Source: Dehalococcoidia bacterium (lineage in GTDB: Bacteria > Chloroflexota > Dehalococcoidia > GIF9 > AB-539-J10). From it: a stretch of 32,111 bases of DNA. The notes below the pieces were generated by a model, which was not told where the DNA came from, did not search any database, and worked only from the letters and a program-made list of their open reading frames with translations. Shown in pieces: positions 6,585 through 14,529 of this stretch. The position numbers and the translations under genes are program-made. The stretch is taken from positions 1-32,111 of the forward strand of contig JAFGBN010000018.1 of NCBI GenBank assembly GCA_016933195.1, read 5' to 3'. Numbering within the stretch: the first letter of the stretch is position 1; each line of letters starts with the position of its first letter.

Positions 6585-9017
6585 TTACTTTTTTGCTTTG
6601 GCAGTCTTCATGGCAGAGAAACTCAAGTTATCCTCCTGCAAATTGATAGCTATAGTGTCTCCTTCCTTAAACTCGCCCTGTAATATCCTGGTTGATATGG
6701 GATTCTCTAAATAGCGCTGAATAGCCCGGCGTAAAGGGCGAGCTCCATAAATCGGGTCGAACCCTTTCTGGGCTAACCAAGCCTTGGCTTCATCGGTAAT
6801 CTCAAGTTTGATACTTCGCTCAGCTAACCTCTGTTCTACCTCGTGAATTAGCAGATTAACAATGCTCTTCAAGTCCTCCTCCGTAAGAGGGTGAAATATG
6901 GTGACATCGTCTATTCTATTGAGCAACTCAGGGCGAAAGGTTCGCTTCAAGGCGTCCTCTATAGCTGTTCTCATTCTTTGCTCGTCGCCCTCTCCTTTGC
7001 GAGAGAAGCCAATGCCTGAGCGTTGGAATTCCTCGGTGCCCAGGTTACTGGTCATGATTATCACTGTATTCTTGAAATCCACAGTCCTGCCGTGGCCATC
7101 GGTAAGCCTGCCATCCTCCAGTAGCTGCAATAATATGTTAAATACATCGGGATGCGCCTTTTCCACCTCGTCGAATAGGATAACCCTGTAAGGACGACGG
7201 CGTACTGCCTCAGTCAACTGGCCTCCCTCTTCGTATCCCACATATCCCGGCGGAGCTCCGATAAGGCGAGACACGGTGTGCTTTTCCATGTATTCCGACA
7301 TGTCTAGTCTTACCATAGATGCTTCATCGTCGAAGAGAAACTCGGCTAAAGCACGAGCCAACTCGGTTTTCCCCACTCCGGTGGGGCCAAGGAAAATGAA
7401 GCTGCCAATGGGACGTTTGGGGTCTTTGAGCCCGGCTCGGCCTCGTCTGACAGCTTCAGCAACACTTGATACAGCTTCCTCCTGGTCCACTATCCTCTGG
7501 TGAATCCTTTCCTCCATATGAATCAATTTGTCAGTTTCTGCTTCTAGCATTCGGGAAACAGGTATGCCTGTCCACTGGGCGATTAATTCAGCGATACCCT
7601 GTTCATCTACCACAGTATCAATTTTCTTGTCTCGCTGCCATTCCTGCTTAGCCTGATCATATTCTTGCTCCAGATGCAATCTTTCCGCTTTCAGTTCGGC
7701 CGCTTTTTGATAGTCCTGCCGTTGGGATGCGGCATCTTCCTCATCACGCAAATGCTTCATCTTCTTATCCAGTTCCTTAACCCCATCTGGAGCACTTTCC
7801 ATATCAATGCGTAATTTGCTGGCTGCTTCATCTATCAAGTCGATTGCCTTGTCAGGTAGGAATCTATCGGATACATACCTCTGACTCAGCTTGGCAGCGG
7901 CTACCAGCGCGGAATCCTCGATTTTTATTTTATGGTGCGCTTCATATCTGGGGCGGAGTCCTCGTAGCATCTCTATGGTTGCTTCTATGCTAGGTTCGCT
8001 GACGAAAACGGGCTGAAAGCGTCTTTCCAGAGCTTTATCTTTCTCGATATGCTTTCGGTATTCATCCATAGTAGTGGCGCCGATGCACTGGAGTTCACCG
8101 CGAGCCAGCGCTGGCTTTAACATGTTGCTGGCATCAATTGCCCCCTCGGCAGCCCCACCCCCTACAACGGTATGAAGCTCGTCGATGAACAAAATAACTT
8201 CACCAGCCCCCTGACGAACCTCGTCTAAAACTGCCTTTAACCTTTCCTCAAATTCACCGCGGAATTTGCTTCCAGCCACAAGAGCTCCCATGTCTAAAGC
8301 TACCACCTTTTTCCCTTTAAGGGAGTCGGGGACATCTCCAGAAACAATCTTCTGGGCCAGTCCCTCAGCAATAGCTGTCTTACCAACACCAGCGTCGCCA
8401 ATGATTACAGGATTATTCTTAGTACGTCGGGAAAGTATCTGCGTCACGCGTTTAATTTCATCCTCTCGTCCGATTACAGGGTCGAGTTTGCCCTGATGAG
8501 CCATTTCCGTGAGGTCATGGCCATATTTTTCCAGGGAGCGATATTTGCTTTCCGCCTGGCGGTCAGTGACCCGATGGCCGCCACGAATTTTCTGCAAGGC
8601 TTGATAAATCTTTTCCTGGTCAACACCAGATTCGGATAGAATCGCGGCAGCTTCACCTCTGGCCTCGCCCGCGATAGCAATAAACAGGTGCTCAGTGCTG
8701 ACGAACTCATCCTTAAGCCTGTCAGCTTCACGGTTAGCGCTTTCCAGAAGGTGAGAAATTCGAGGAGTAGCATAAATTTGCCCTGCCTCATAAGCTACTT
8801 TGGGGAAGCGGTCCAGCGTTGCCCCTACTTTTCTTTTTAGTGCTTCGACATCAACACGTAGCTCCCGCAATATTTCCTGAGTTACCCCTTTTTCTTGCTC
8901 CAGCAAAGCCAGCAAGACGTGTTCCACATCCCATTGGTTATGTTTATAGCGCCGGACTAACTCCTGTGAGGCTGCCAAAACTTCTTGTGCCTGCTCAGTA
9001 AATCTCTCTGGTTTCAA
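6585..9017 (-). CDS. clpC: Clp/Hsp100 AAA+ unfoldase, ClpC-type
   Basis: This 810-aa protein has two AAA+ modules. The order is a Clp N-domain (about 1-145), AAA1 with Walker A GDAGVGKT (207-214) and Walker B LFIDE (to 280), a short middle domain (about 415-460) carrying a UVR-like helical pair, then AAA2 with Walker A GPTGVGKT (544-551), Walker B and arginine fingers. The short middle domain and an IGF loop (669-671) fit ClpC, which feeds proteins to ClpP. ClpB disaggregases have a long coiled-coil M-domain and no IGF loop. The start codon is TTG, 9 bp after a perfect GGAGG. It is the last gene of a dnaJ-hspR-clp operon and its start lies 4 bp after the hspR stop, so it is translationally coupled. 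HspR probably represses it. Confidence 0.88.
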   Translation of the reverse strand: MKPERFTEQAQEVLAASQELVRRYKHNQWDVEHVLLALLEQEKGVTQEILRELRVDVEALKRKVGATLDRFPKVAYEAGQIYATPRISHLLESANREADRLKDEFVSTEHLFIAIAGEARGEAAAILSESGVDQEKIYQALQKIRGGHRVTDRQAESKYRSLEKYGHDLTEMAHQGKLDPVIGREDEIKRVTQILSRRTKNNPVIIGDAGVGKTAIAEGLAQKIVSGDVPDSLKGKKVVALDMGALVAGSKFRGEFEERLKAVLDEVRQGAGEVILFIDELHTVVGGGAAEGAIDASNMLKPALARGELQCIGATTMDEYRKHIEKDKALERRFQPVFVSEPSIEATIEMLRGLRPRYEAHHKIKIEDSALVAAAKLSQRYVSDRFLPDKAIDLIDEAASKLRIDMESAPDGVKELDKKMKHLRDEEDAASQRQDYQKAAELKAERLHLEQEYDQAKQEWQRDKKIDTVVDEQGIAELIAQWTGIPVSRMLEAETDKLIHMEERIHQRIVDQEEAVSSVAEAVRRGRAGLKDPKRPIGSFIFLGPTGVGKTELARALAEFLFDDEASMVRLDMSEYMEKHTVSRLIGAPPGYVGYEEGGQLTEAVRRRPYRVILFDEVEKAHPDVFNILLQLLEDGRLTDGHGRTVDFKNTVIIMTSNLGTEEFQRSGIGFSRKGEGDEQRMRTAIEDALKRTFRPELLNRIDDVTIFHPLTEEDLKSIVNLLIHEVEQRLAERSIKLEITDEAKAWLAQKGFDPIYGARPLRRAIQRYLENPISTRILQGEFKEGDTIAINLQEDNLSFSAMKTAKAKK

Positions 9018-9021
9018 CTTT

Positions 9022-9387
9022 CTATACCTCCTTCCATTCTACGTCTTCTATTATGTCCTCCATTACTTCTTCCATCTCAGCTAGCGCAATCTTCTTGATT
9101 TCTCTCTCCATTTCCTCCATTTGGCGTTGCATGTCTTTCATCCTTTGCATTAGCCTCATGGCGACCTCCACACCCGCCAGATTAACGCCACAATCGCTCA
9201 TCAAAGCCTTGATGTAGCGCAAGCGGTCAATATCATCTTCCGAATAGAGGCGTATATTCCCGCTTGAGCGCTCTGGCTGGATAAGCCCTAGCCTCTCATA
9301 ATACCTCAAGGTATGAGGTTCTATGCCTACCAATCTGGCGGCTATGCTTATTACATACCTTGATTCGGTTTCCCAATCCATCGTCAT
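9022..9387 (-). CDS. hspR: HspR, MerR-family heat-shock repressor
   Basis: This 121-aa protein has a MerR-type winged helix at the N-terminus. The motif [20 protein letters not shown] is the classic MerR/HspR recognition region (about 25-44). It is followed by the [16 protein letters not shown] segment and a C-terminal coiled coil rich in Glu and Met. HspR uses DnaK/DnaJ as co-repressor and controls chaperone operons. Two in-frame ATGs (9387 and 9381) are possible; GAGG sits 9 nt before the second. It lies 10 bp after the dnaJ/cbpA-like stop and 4 bp before the clp start. Likely operator sites are in the divergent promoter region at 10415-10488. Confidence 0.9.
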   Translation of the reverse strand: MTMDWETESRYVISIAARLVGIEPHTLRYYERLGLIQPERSSGNIRLYSEDDIDRLRYIKALMSDCGVNLAGVEVAMRLMQRMKDMQRQMEEMEREIKKIALAEMEEVMEDIIEDVEWKEV

Positions 9388-9397
9388 TTACCTCACT

Positions 9398-10387
9398 TTA
9401 TGTAGGTCGCAGAGACCGTAATTTCTCAAACAGCCGCTTTTCCTCCTCAGTTAAATTAGCGGGCAGGACTACTTTTGCCGTGGCAAACATATCGCCGTAC
9501 TTTGTATTGCCTAACTGCGGCATGCCTTTACCTTTCAGGCGGAAAGTCTTGCCATTTTGAGTTTCCGGTGGTATTGTAAGACTCAGGTTACCATTAAAAG
9601 TAGGTAGTCTAGCCTCGCCGCCCAACATAGCAGTAAGCAAAGGCACCGAGACCTCGGTGTAAAGGTCTTCTCTCTGGCGCTTGAAGAGTGGATGAGGTAG
9701 AACTTTCACTACAAGATACAGATTGCCTTTAGTGTTCCCCGCACGGCTGCTCCTGCCTTCTCCAGCTATGCGAATTCTGGAGCCGTCTTCAACCCCTGCT
9801 GGAATCTTGACTTCGAGGCGTTTCGGACTCATTTTCACTCCTGCACCATTACAGATGGTGCAGACTCGATTGCCCACCCTGCCTGTGCCACCACAGGCTA
9901 CACAAGGTTCCTGAGTTTGAAGTTGAATAATGCGCTTGGAACCATGATAAGCCTCTTCGAGAGTAACCTCAATAGAGTAATCTATATCCAGAAGAGCGCC
10001 CTGCGGCGGACGTCTCGTCCTAGCGCCTGTGTCAAAACCGCTGAATAAGTCTGAAAAGACATCGCCGAAGTCGCCTATATCACCGTATTGGAAGGTTGTA
10101 CCGCCTTTGCCGAAATCCCACCTGACGTCCCCCCGCTCAGCCGCTTTGTCAAATTGCTCAGCGTATTGCCACTGTTCCCCAAAACGGTCGTATTTCTTAC
10201 GTTTTTCAGGGTCAGAAAGAACTTCATAAGCCCCGTTTATCTCCTTGAATTTAGCCTCAGCAGATTTATCGCCAGGGTTGAGGTCGGGATGGTGCTTACG
10301 CGCCAAACGGCGGTAGGCTTGCTTAATCTCCTTTTCCGTAGCATCCCTCTTTATACCCAAAATCTGGTAGTAATCTCTAGCCGCCAT
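9398..10387 (-). CDS. DnaJ/CbpA-like co-chaperone with a half zinc finger
   Basis: The ATG at 10387 begins [12 protein letters not shown] and gives 329 residues; the frame is open further upstream but that part overlaps the promoter. A J-domain with the HPD motif ([11 protein letters not shown]) is followed by a G/F region and the DnaJ C-terminal substrate-binding domains. Only two CxxCxGxG-type motifs are present (CVACGGTG and CTICNGAG), so it has one zinc site where classical DnaJ has four motifs and two sites. It stimulates Hsp70 ATPase activity. It is first in the operon with hspR and clpC, diverges from hsp20, and is distinct from the full dnaJ at 11684. Confidence 0.88.
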   Translation of the reverse strand: MAARDYYQILGIKRDATEKEIKQAYRRLARKHHPDLNPGDKSAEAKFKEINGAYEVLSDPEKRKKYDRFGEQWQYAEQFDKAAERGDVRWDFGKGGTTFQYGDIGDFGDVFSDLFSGFDTGARTRRPPQGALLDIDYSIEVTLEEAYHGSKRIIQLQTQEPCVACGGTGRVGNRVCTICNGAGVKMSPKRLEVKIPAGVEDGSRIRIAGEGRSSRAGNTKGNLYLVVKVLPHPLFKRQREDLYTEVSVPLLTAMLGGEARLPTFNGNLSLTIPPETQNGKTFRLKGKGMPQLGNTKYGDMFATAKVVLPANLTEEEKRLFEKLRSLRPT

Positions 10388-10414
10388 TTGTTTCTTTCCC
10401 AAAAGATTTATCTT

Positions 10415-10443
10415 ATTATAAAAATGTTTAGTCTTGTTGTCAA
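10415..10443 (-). promoter_or_regulatory. Consensus sigma-70 promoter for dnaJ/cbpA-hspR-clpC
   Basis: On the minus strand TTGACA (10443-10438), a 17-bp spacer and TATAAT (10420-10415) form a perfect consensus promoter. Transcription should begin about 20 nt before the ATG at 10387. It is the exact mirror of the hsp20 promoter. Confidence 0.8.
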
Positions 10444-10466
10444 GTCCGTTTGATAAAACTTGACAA
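10437..10466. promoter_or_regulatory. 9-bp inverted repeat over both divergent -35 boxes (candidate HspR operator)
   Basis: TTGTCAAGT (10437-10445) and ACTTGACAA (10458-10466) are perfect reverse complements with a 12-bp spacer, centred exactly between the two promoters. The arms contain the -35 boxes. The orientation and spacing do not match the actinobacterial HAIR consensus (CTTGAGT-N7-ACTCAAG). Binding by HspR is therefore an inference from the neighbouring hspR gene. Confidence 0.6.
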
Positions 10467-10488
10467 ATTTGTTTAATAATCCTATAAT
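10460..10488 (+). promoter_or_regulatory. Consensus sigma-70 promoter for hsp20
   Basis: TTGACA (10460-10465), 17 bp, TATAAT (10483-10488). The predicted start of transcription is near 10495, giving a leader of about 50 nt that contains AAAGGAGG just before the hsp20 ATG. Confidence 0.85.
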
Positions 10489-10497
10489 AGTAACTAA

Positions 10498-10512
10498 ACT
10501 GAGAGTGGGGCC
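10498..10512 (+). repeat. Left arm of a 15-bp inverted repeat flanking hsp20
   Basis: ACTGAGAGTGGGGCC at 10498-10512 is the perfect reverse complement of GGCCCCACTCTCAGT at 11012-11026. This arm lies within the first bases of the predicted hsp20 transcript, and its partner lies just after the hsp20 stop codon. Confidence 0.8.
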
Positions 10513-10543
10513 GGAGGAAAAACAAAGAAAGGAGGTTACGAAT

Positions 10544-11002
10544 ATGGCAATACAAAGATGGGAGCCTTTTTCCGAGTTAATGAGCTTGAGGCAGGCAATG
10601 GATAGGCTGTTTGAAGACAGTTTTGTTCGGCCTTCTCGTACCTTAGCTACTATTGGTGAGGCAGCAACGCCGGCACTGGATATCTACCAGACTCCAAATG
10701 AGGTTGTGGTAAAGGCGGTCTTGCCTGGTATCAAGCCAGAGGATGTCAATATTGACATCACCGGTGACACTTTGACCATCAAGGGAGAGACCAAAGCGAA
10801 GCAGGAAATCAAGAGAGACGACTATCTCTATCAAGAAAGACGTTATGGTACCTTTTCTCGCAGCGTGGTGCTTCCCGGTGGACTTAAACCAGACAGGGCT
10901 GAGGCAACGATGGAGGACGGTGTTCTAGCCCTCACCATACCTAAAGCTGAAGAGCTTAAGCCTAAGTCAATTAAAGTCAAAGCTAAAAAGGAAGAGAAGT
11001 GA
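10544..11002 (+). CDS. Small heat-shock protein Hsp20 (alpha-crystallin family)
   Basis: The ATG at 10544, 9 nt after AAAGGAGG, gives 152 residues of normal family length. The frame is open upstream to 10460 but that overlaps the promoter. The alpha-crystallin domain runs from about residue 45 ([19 protein letters not shown]) to [12 protein letters not shown], which is the conserved A-x-x-x-G-V-L motif. The tail is lysine rich ([12 protein letters not shown]) and lacks a clear I-x-I/V anchor apart from SIKV. It holds unfolding proteins for refolding by Hsp70/Clp. Its stop codon directly abuts the stop codon of the convergent Nudix gene. It is divergent from and probably co-regulated with dnaJ-hspR-clpC. 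Confidence 0.92.
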   Translation: MAIQRWEPFSELMSLRQAMDRLFEDSFVRPSRTLATIGEAATPALDIYQTPNEVVVKAVLPGIKPEDVNIDITGDTLTIKGETKAKQEIKRDDYLYQERRYGTFSRSVVLPGGLKPDRAEATMEDGVLALTIPKAEELKPKSIKVKAKKEEK

Positions 11003-11584
11003 TTAACCCAAGGCCCCACTCTCAGTCTCAGAGCGCAGTAATTCAGTGAACTGTCTTAAAATCCTGGCTGTAACCCCCCAAATAATATGTCCTTCGTACT
11101 CATAGGCGTAGCCAGGTCCACTTTTATTCTCAGTAGGGTAATAATCCTGTCTCAAATTATTTTCATCCATCAGAGCTAAGAGGGGAACAGAGAAAATTGC
11201 TTCCACCTCCTTATGGTTTAGTTTAAAGGGGTAGGGATGAGGTATAAAGGCAACAAAAGGCGAAACGACATAGCCGCTGGTGAGAGTTAGATTATCATCA
11301 AGCTCCCCCCAAATCTCCACATCTTTAGCGTTTAAACCTACTTCCTCTTCCGCCTCCCTGAGGGCAGTTTGAAGGAGGCCGGAGTCACATGGCTCGGGGC
11401 CTCCGCCAGGAAAGCAAACTTGACCTTTGTGAAAGTCTAAATCATAGCTTCTTTTAGTAAACAGGACATGATACTGCCCTTCCTTATAAAATAAGGGTAT
11501 AAGCACCGCTGAGGGTTTAAGGTTTTCACCAGTGCTCTTTTTTTTCTTATATTGGCGAAGGACTCTTTCGATTGTCTGTTTCAC
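11003..11584 (-). CDS. Nudix hydrolase, CoA pyrophosphatase (NudL) type
   Basis: This 193-aa protein starts with GTG. The Nudix helix is visible as LREAEEEVGL (75-84), following FPGGGPEP (58-65). The preceding LFTKRSYDLDFHKGQVCFPG corresponds to the motif that marks CoA pyrophosphatases, which split CoA into phosphopantetheine and 3',5'-ADP. The downstream EVEAIFSVPL segment also fits. The Glu of the first half of the Nudix box is replaced (CDSG region), so activity should be tested. An extended -10 box (TGATATAAT on the minus strand) ends 9 nt before the GTG, which suggests a leaderless or near-leaderless mRNA. It converges on hsp20 with zero spacing between stop codons. Confidence 0.85.
   Translation of the reverse strand: MKQTIERVLRQYKKKKSTGENLKPSAVLIPLFYKEGQYHVLFTKRSYDLDFHKGQVCFPGGGPEPCDSGLLQTALREAEEEVGLNAKDVEIWGELDDNLTLTSGYVVSPFVAFIPHPYPFKLNHKEVEAIFSVPLLALMDENNLRQDYYPTENKSGPGYAYEYEGHIIWGVTARILRQFTELLRSETESGALG
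11012..11026 (+). repeat. Right arm of the 15-bp inverted repeat flanking hsp20
   Basis: GGCCCCACTCTCAGT pairs perfectly with 10498-10512. The arm starts 10 nt after the hsp20 stop and lies inside the last codons of the opposite-strand Nudix gene. Confidence 0.8.
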
Positions 11585-11593
11585 TGGGGTATG

Positions 11594-11602
11594 ATTATAT
11601 CA
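11594..11602 (-). promoter_or_regulatory. Extended -10 promoter of the Nudix gene
   Basis: The minus strand reads TGATATAAT, a TGn-TATAAT extended -10 element. Only 9 nt separate it from the GTG start, so the transcript probably begins at or next to the start codon. Confidence 0.5.
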
Positions 11603-11668
11603 TTTCTTAAAGGTGTTGACCTTTTCACCTCTGCCACCTGAAAGTTGCCAGCACAACCGCTTAGGGAT

Positions 11669-11674
11669 TATACT
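11669..11674 (+). promoter_or_regulatory. Candidate -10 box of dnaJ
   Basis: TATACT lies 9 nt before the ATG at 11684, with TTGCCA (11645-11650) 18 bp upstream as a possible -35. No Shine-Dalgarno sequence precedes the ATG, so a leaderless mRNA is likely. Confidence 0.35.
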
Positions 11675-11683
11675 GATAAGATT

Positions 11684-12766
11684 ATGGCTCTAAAGCAAGA
11701 CTATTATGAAGTTCTGGGAGTGTCTCGAACCGCCAATGCAGAAGAAATTAAAAAGGCGTTTCGTAAGCTAGCTTTCCAGTATCATCCCGACCACAATAGG
11801 AATCCGGAGGCGGAGGACAAATTTAAGGAAATAAATGAGGCCTATCAAGTCCTTTCCGACCCTAATAAGAGGAGCAGTTATGATCGCTACGGCCGAGTGG
11901 TTGGGGAGGGGAACCTTCCAGATTTTGGCTTTAGTGGGCTGGGAGATATTTTCGAATCCTTCTTCGGTGGCTTTGGAGGAACCCCATTTGGTAGAACTGC
12001 CCAACGTGCTCCGCAAAAAGGGCGTAACCTACAAGGTCACCTGAGCCTTTCTTTTGAAGAGGCAGTCTTTGGCTGTAAAAAAGAAGTTGCAATAGAGCGT
12101 ACTGAGATTTGCTCCTCATGCCATGGGATTGGTAGCCAACCGGGAACAAACCCCCAAGCTTGCCCTGATTGCCAGGGCACGGGGCAGGTAAGGAGAATGC
12201 AGCAGAGCATTTTTGGGCGTTTTACTCATGTTACCACCTGTCCTCGCTGTGGCGGCAGCGGCACCGTAATAACCAATCCTTGTACTCAATGCCGTGGGAA
12301 GGGGAGGATAAAGACAAAACGCAAGCTAACAGTAGACATTCCTGCTGGGGTGGATGATGGCTCCGAGATGCTCCTTGACGGCGAGGGAGATGCTGGTATA
12401 TATGGAGGAGTGCAGGGTGACCTCTATATCGCTCTTTCAGTGAAGCCACATAAGATATTCCACAGAGAAGGAGCTGATATTTTTTATGAGTTGCCCGTGA
12501 ATGTTGCCCAAGCTGCTCTTGGTGATGAGATAGACGTGCCATCTCTAGATGGGAAGTTAAGTCTAAAGATGCCACCAGGCACTCAGAATAACAAAGTTTT
12601 TCGTCTCAAAGGCAAAGGCATTCCCTACATCAATCACAAAGGCAAGGGGGATATGATTGTCAGAATCCAGATAGTTACTCCTCAACATTTGGATAAAGAC
12701 CAACGGCGCCTTTTTGAGGAGCTGGCTAAGATATTGCCCCAGGCTAAGTTACCTCAAGACGTCTAA
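11684..12766 (+). CDS. dnaJ: Chaperone protein DnaJ (full type I)
   Basis: The ATG at 11684 begins [15 protein letters not shown] and gives 360 residues; the frame is open to a TTG at 11645, but that would include the putative promoter. The order is a J-domain with HPD ([10 protein letters not shown]), a G/F-rich linker (about 75-115), and a zinc domain with all four CxxCxGxG motifs ([32 protein letters not shown]). The two beta-barrel C-terminal domains and the dimerisation tail follow. It works with DnaK and GrpE, which are not in the window. It is separate from the heat-shock operon next door and carries its own weak promoter. Confidence 0.93.
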   Translation: MALKQDYYEVLGVSRTANAEEIKKAFRKLAFQYHPDHNRNPEAEDKFKEINEAYQVLSDPNKRSSYDRYGRVVGEGNLPDFGFSGLGDIFESFFGGFGGTPFGRTAQRAPQKGRNLQGHLSLSFEEAVFGCKKEVAIERTEICSSCHGIGSQPGTNPQACPDCQGTGQVRRMQQSIFGRFTHVTTCPRCGGSGTVITNPCTQCRGKGRIKTKRKLTVDIPAGVDDGSEMLLDGEGDAGIYGGVQGDLYIALSVKPHKIFHREGADIFYELPVNVAQAALGDEIDVPSLDGKLSLKMPPGTQNNKVFRLKGKGIPYINHKGKGDMIVRIQIVTPQHLDKDQRRLFEELAKILPQAKLPQDV

Positions 12767-12810
12767 CGCAGGTTATCTAATATCATTTGATTCTGGGCCC
12801 TTCGCTTCTT

Positions 12811-12847
12811 GTCATTTTGAGGCAGGGAAGCGACCGAAGAACCTGGA
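12811..12847. repeat. Dispersed repeat in the dnaJ-gpsA spacer
   Basis: GTCATTTTGAGG...GAAGCGACCGAAGAACCT resembles a family of short palindrome-derived repeats related to those at 719, 2251 and 5432. It lies between the convergent dnaJ and gpsA genes. No terminator with a T-run is visible there. Confidence 0.4.
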
Positions 12848-12899
12848 GACCCTTAGCTAGCGCCAGGATAATGGTTAAGTGCTTTACCAACGAAAGCCG

Positions 12900-13859
12900 C
12901 TAACAGCTCTGTGCTAATCTCTTGAACTCATTCAGCAGTGCCCGACTTAAAGGAAAGCCCTCAAAGAGGATTTGATAAATAAGGTCAATAATAGGCGTCT
13001 TCAAATTCAGTTTCTTACGCAGCTGATGAACGGCCATGGTAGTGGTGACTCCTTCGGCAACTTGCGACATAGAGGCAGCTATTTCAGACAGGGAGCGACC
13101 TTTAGCTAGCTCGTAGCCAACGTAGTGATTGCGGCTGAGAGTGCTGGAGCAAGTTGTTATCAAGTCGCCCAAACCGGCCAATCCGTAAAAAGTGTTAGCT
13201 GCAGCTCCTAAACTTACTCCTAAGGAAACAATCTCATTCCATCCCCAAACAATGAAGGTGCTTTTAGCATTGTCACCCATGCTTAACCCATCTACCATAC
13301 CGGCGCCCAGGGCTATAACGTTTTTCAGGGCTCCGCATAACTCAACTCCGACCACGTCATCACTGGTAAACAAGAGAAATTCCGCTGAGCTCATCAACTC
13401 TCGTGCTCTTTCAGCAACGGCGATATCTTTAGATGCAATTATGGAAGCAGCGGGCAAGCCCTGGGAAATTTCTCTGGCCAGGTTTGGACCCGAGAGAACA
13501 CAAATTTGATGTTCCAGGGCAGGAACAACTTCCGCTATCACTTGAGACATTCTCTTGCCGCTACCTGCCTCTAATCCCTTGGCGGCGTTCATCAGCAACA
13601 TCGAACTGTCCAGATAATCCCTGGTTTGACTGACATTTTGTCTCAGTTTTTGAGAAGGAACTGCCCAGATTACCAGGTTAGTCTCGTGCAGGGCATCTTC
13701 GATGTAGCTAGTAGAAGAGTAGCTGTGTGTTCTCTGCCTCAATTCTTCAGCCTCTGCCTCGCTTCGCGCCCACAGCTTTACCGCTACACCTCTGCTACTC
13801 AATAGAGCGGCTAAAGTATTACCCCAGGTGGTATTGCCTATAATAGTAGCTTTGGCCAT
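12900..13859 (-). CDS. gpsA: Glycerol-3-phosphate dehydrogenase [NAD(P)+]
   Basis: This 319-aa protein makes sn-glycerol-3-phosphate from dihydroxyacetone phosphate for phospholipid synthesis. Visible are the N-terminal Rossmann strand, the substrate/cofactor segment SGPNLAREISQGLPAA, the catalytic-lysine region GALKNVIALGAGMVDGLSMGDNAK, and GLAGLGDLITTCSS. The dinucleotide loop reads IIGNTTWGN where most homologues have GAGSWGT, so the second glycine is replaced. The length is close to normal. It is the last gene of der-plsY-gpsA, 31 bp after plsY, which supplies the next step of the same pathway. No clear Shine-Dalgarno precedes the ATG. Confidence 0.92.
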   Translation of the reverse strand: MAKATIIGNTTWGNTLAALLSSRGVAVKLWARSEAEAEELRQRTHSYSSTSYIEDALHETNLVIWAVPSQKLRQNVSQTRDYLDSSMLLMNAAKGLEAGSGKRMSQVIAEVVPALEHQICVLSGPNLAREISQGLPAASIIASKDIAVAERARELMSSAEFLLFTSDDVVGVELCGALKNVIALGAGMVDGLSMGDNAKSTFIVWGWNEIVSLGVSLGAAANTFYGLAGLGDLITTCSSTLSRNHYVGYELAKGRSLSEIAASMSQVAEGVTTTMAVHQLRKKLNLKTPIIDLIYQILFEGFPLSRALLNEFKRLAQSC

Positions 13860-13890
13860 GATTTAGAGGATAACTTACCGTCTGGCCCTT

Positions 13891-14529
13891 TCACCATAAT
13901 TTGCGTTCTGTGCCCTGTTGTAAACGCTTTATGTTATCCTGATGCTGGAAGACAAGCAATGTCACAACTGCCAGGCCGTAAGCTAGATAAATAGGGGGAA
14001 AATTGTAAGTGATGGTTAGCGGTACCATCAGACACCAGGCAGCTAAGGCTCCAAGTATAGAGCCCATGGACATTCGCTGGCTGCGTAAGGCTGAAACGGC
14101 GAGAACTTCGGCACCAAATATGCCTGCTGGAGGACAAATAGCAAATAACGTGCCAAAATAAGCAGTTACACCTCTGCCACCTTTGAACTTGGCAAATACG
14201 GGCCAGTTATGTCCTGCCACTACAGCCAGGCCAGCCATGACTTGAGCTGCTTGCCAGTGAAGAAAAAAACCACCAGCGTACAAAATATCACTGCCCACAA
14301 TTGCCTTGGCCAGCATAACTGCTCCAGCAGCCTTCACTACATCAAGAATTAAGGTTAAAATCCCAAATTTGGTTCCTGCAGTTCTCATTACATTAGTGGC
14401 CCCGGTCTTGCCGCTTCCATGCTTTCTGACATCAACACCACTTGTGAGCTTGCCTATTATCAGGCCGAAAGGAATAGAGCCGAGAAGATAGGCAATGACT
14501 ACCGCAGCAACAAATTTAGCTACTATCAT
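13891..14529 (-). CDS. plsY: Acyl-phosphate:glycerol-3-phosphate acyltransferase PlsY
   Basis: This 212-aa polytopic inner-membrane enzyme transfers an acyl group from acyl phosphate to glycerol-3-phosphate, the first acylation in phospholipid synthesis. All three signature loops are visible: HGSGKTGATNVMR (near residue 37), GHNWPVFAKFKGGRG (near 110), and HQDNIKRLQQGTE at the C-terminus. The first usually reads GSGNxGATN, so Asn is replaced by Lys here. Its ATG overlaps the der TGA (ATGA), and gpsA, which makes its substrate, follows 31 bp downstream. Confidence 0.93.
   Translation of the reverse strand: MIVAKFVAAVVIAYLLGSIPFGLIIGKLTSGVDVRKHGSGKTGATNVMRTAGTKFGILTLILDVVKAAGAVMLAKAIVGSDILYAGGFFLHWQAAQVMAGLAVVAGHNWPVFAKFKGGRGVTAYFGTLFAICPPAGIFGAEVLAVSALRSQRMSMGSILGALAAWCLMVPLTITYNFPPIYLAYGLAVVTLLVFQHQDNIKRLQQGTERKLW

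Noticed and set aside
10437-10466. CIRCE or classical HAIR operator at the heat-shock promoters
   Set aside because: CIRCE (TTAGCACTC-N9-GAGTGCTAA) is absent, and the arms are in the opposite order and spacing to HAIR. Recorded only as a candidate HspR site.
10460-10543. N-terminal extension of Hsp20 from 10460
   Set aside because: It would translate the promoter and leader; the ATG at 10544 has AAAGGAGG at ideal spacing.
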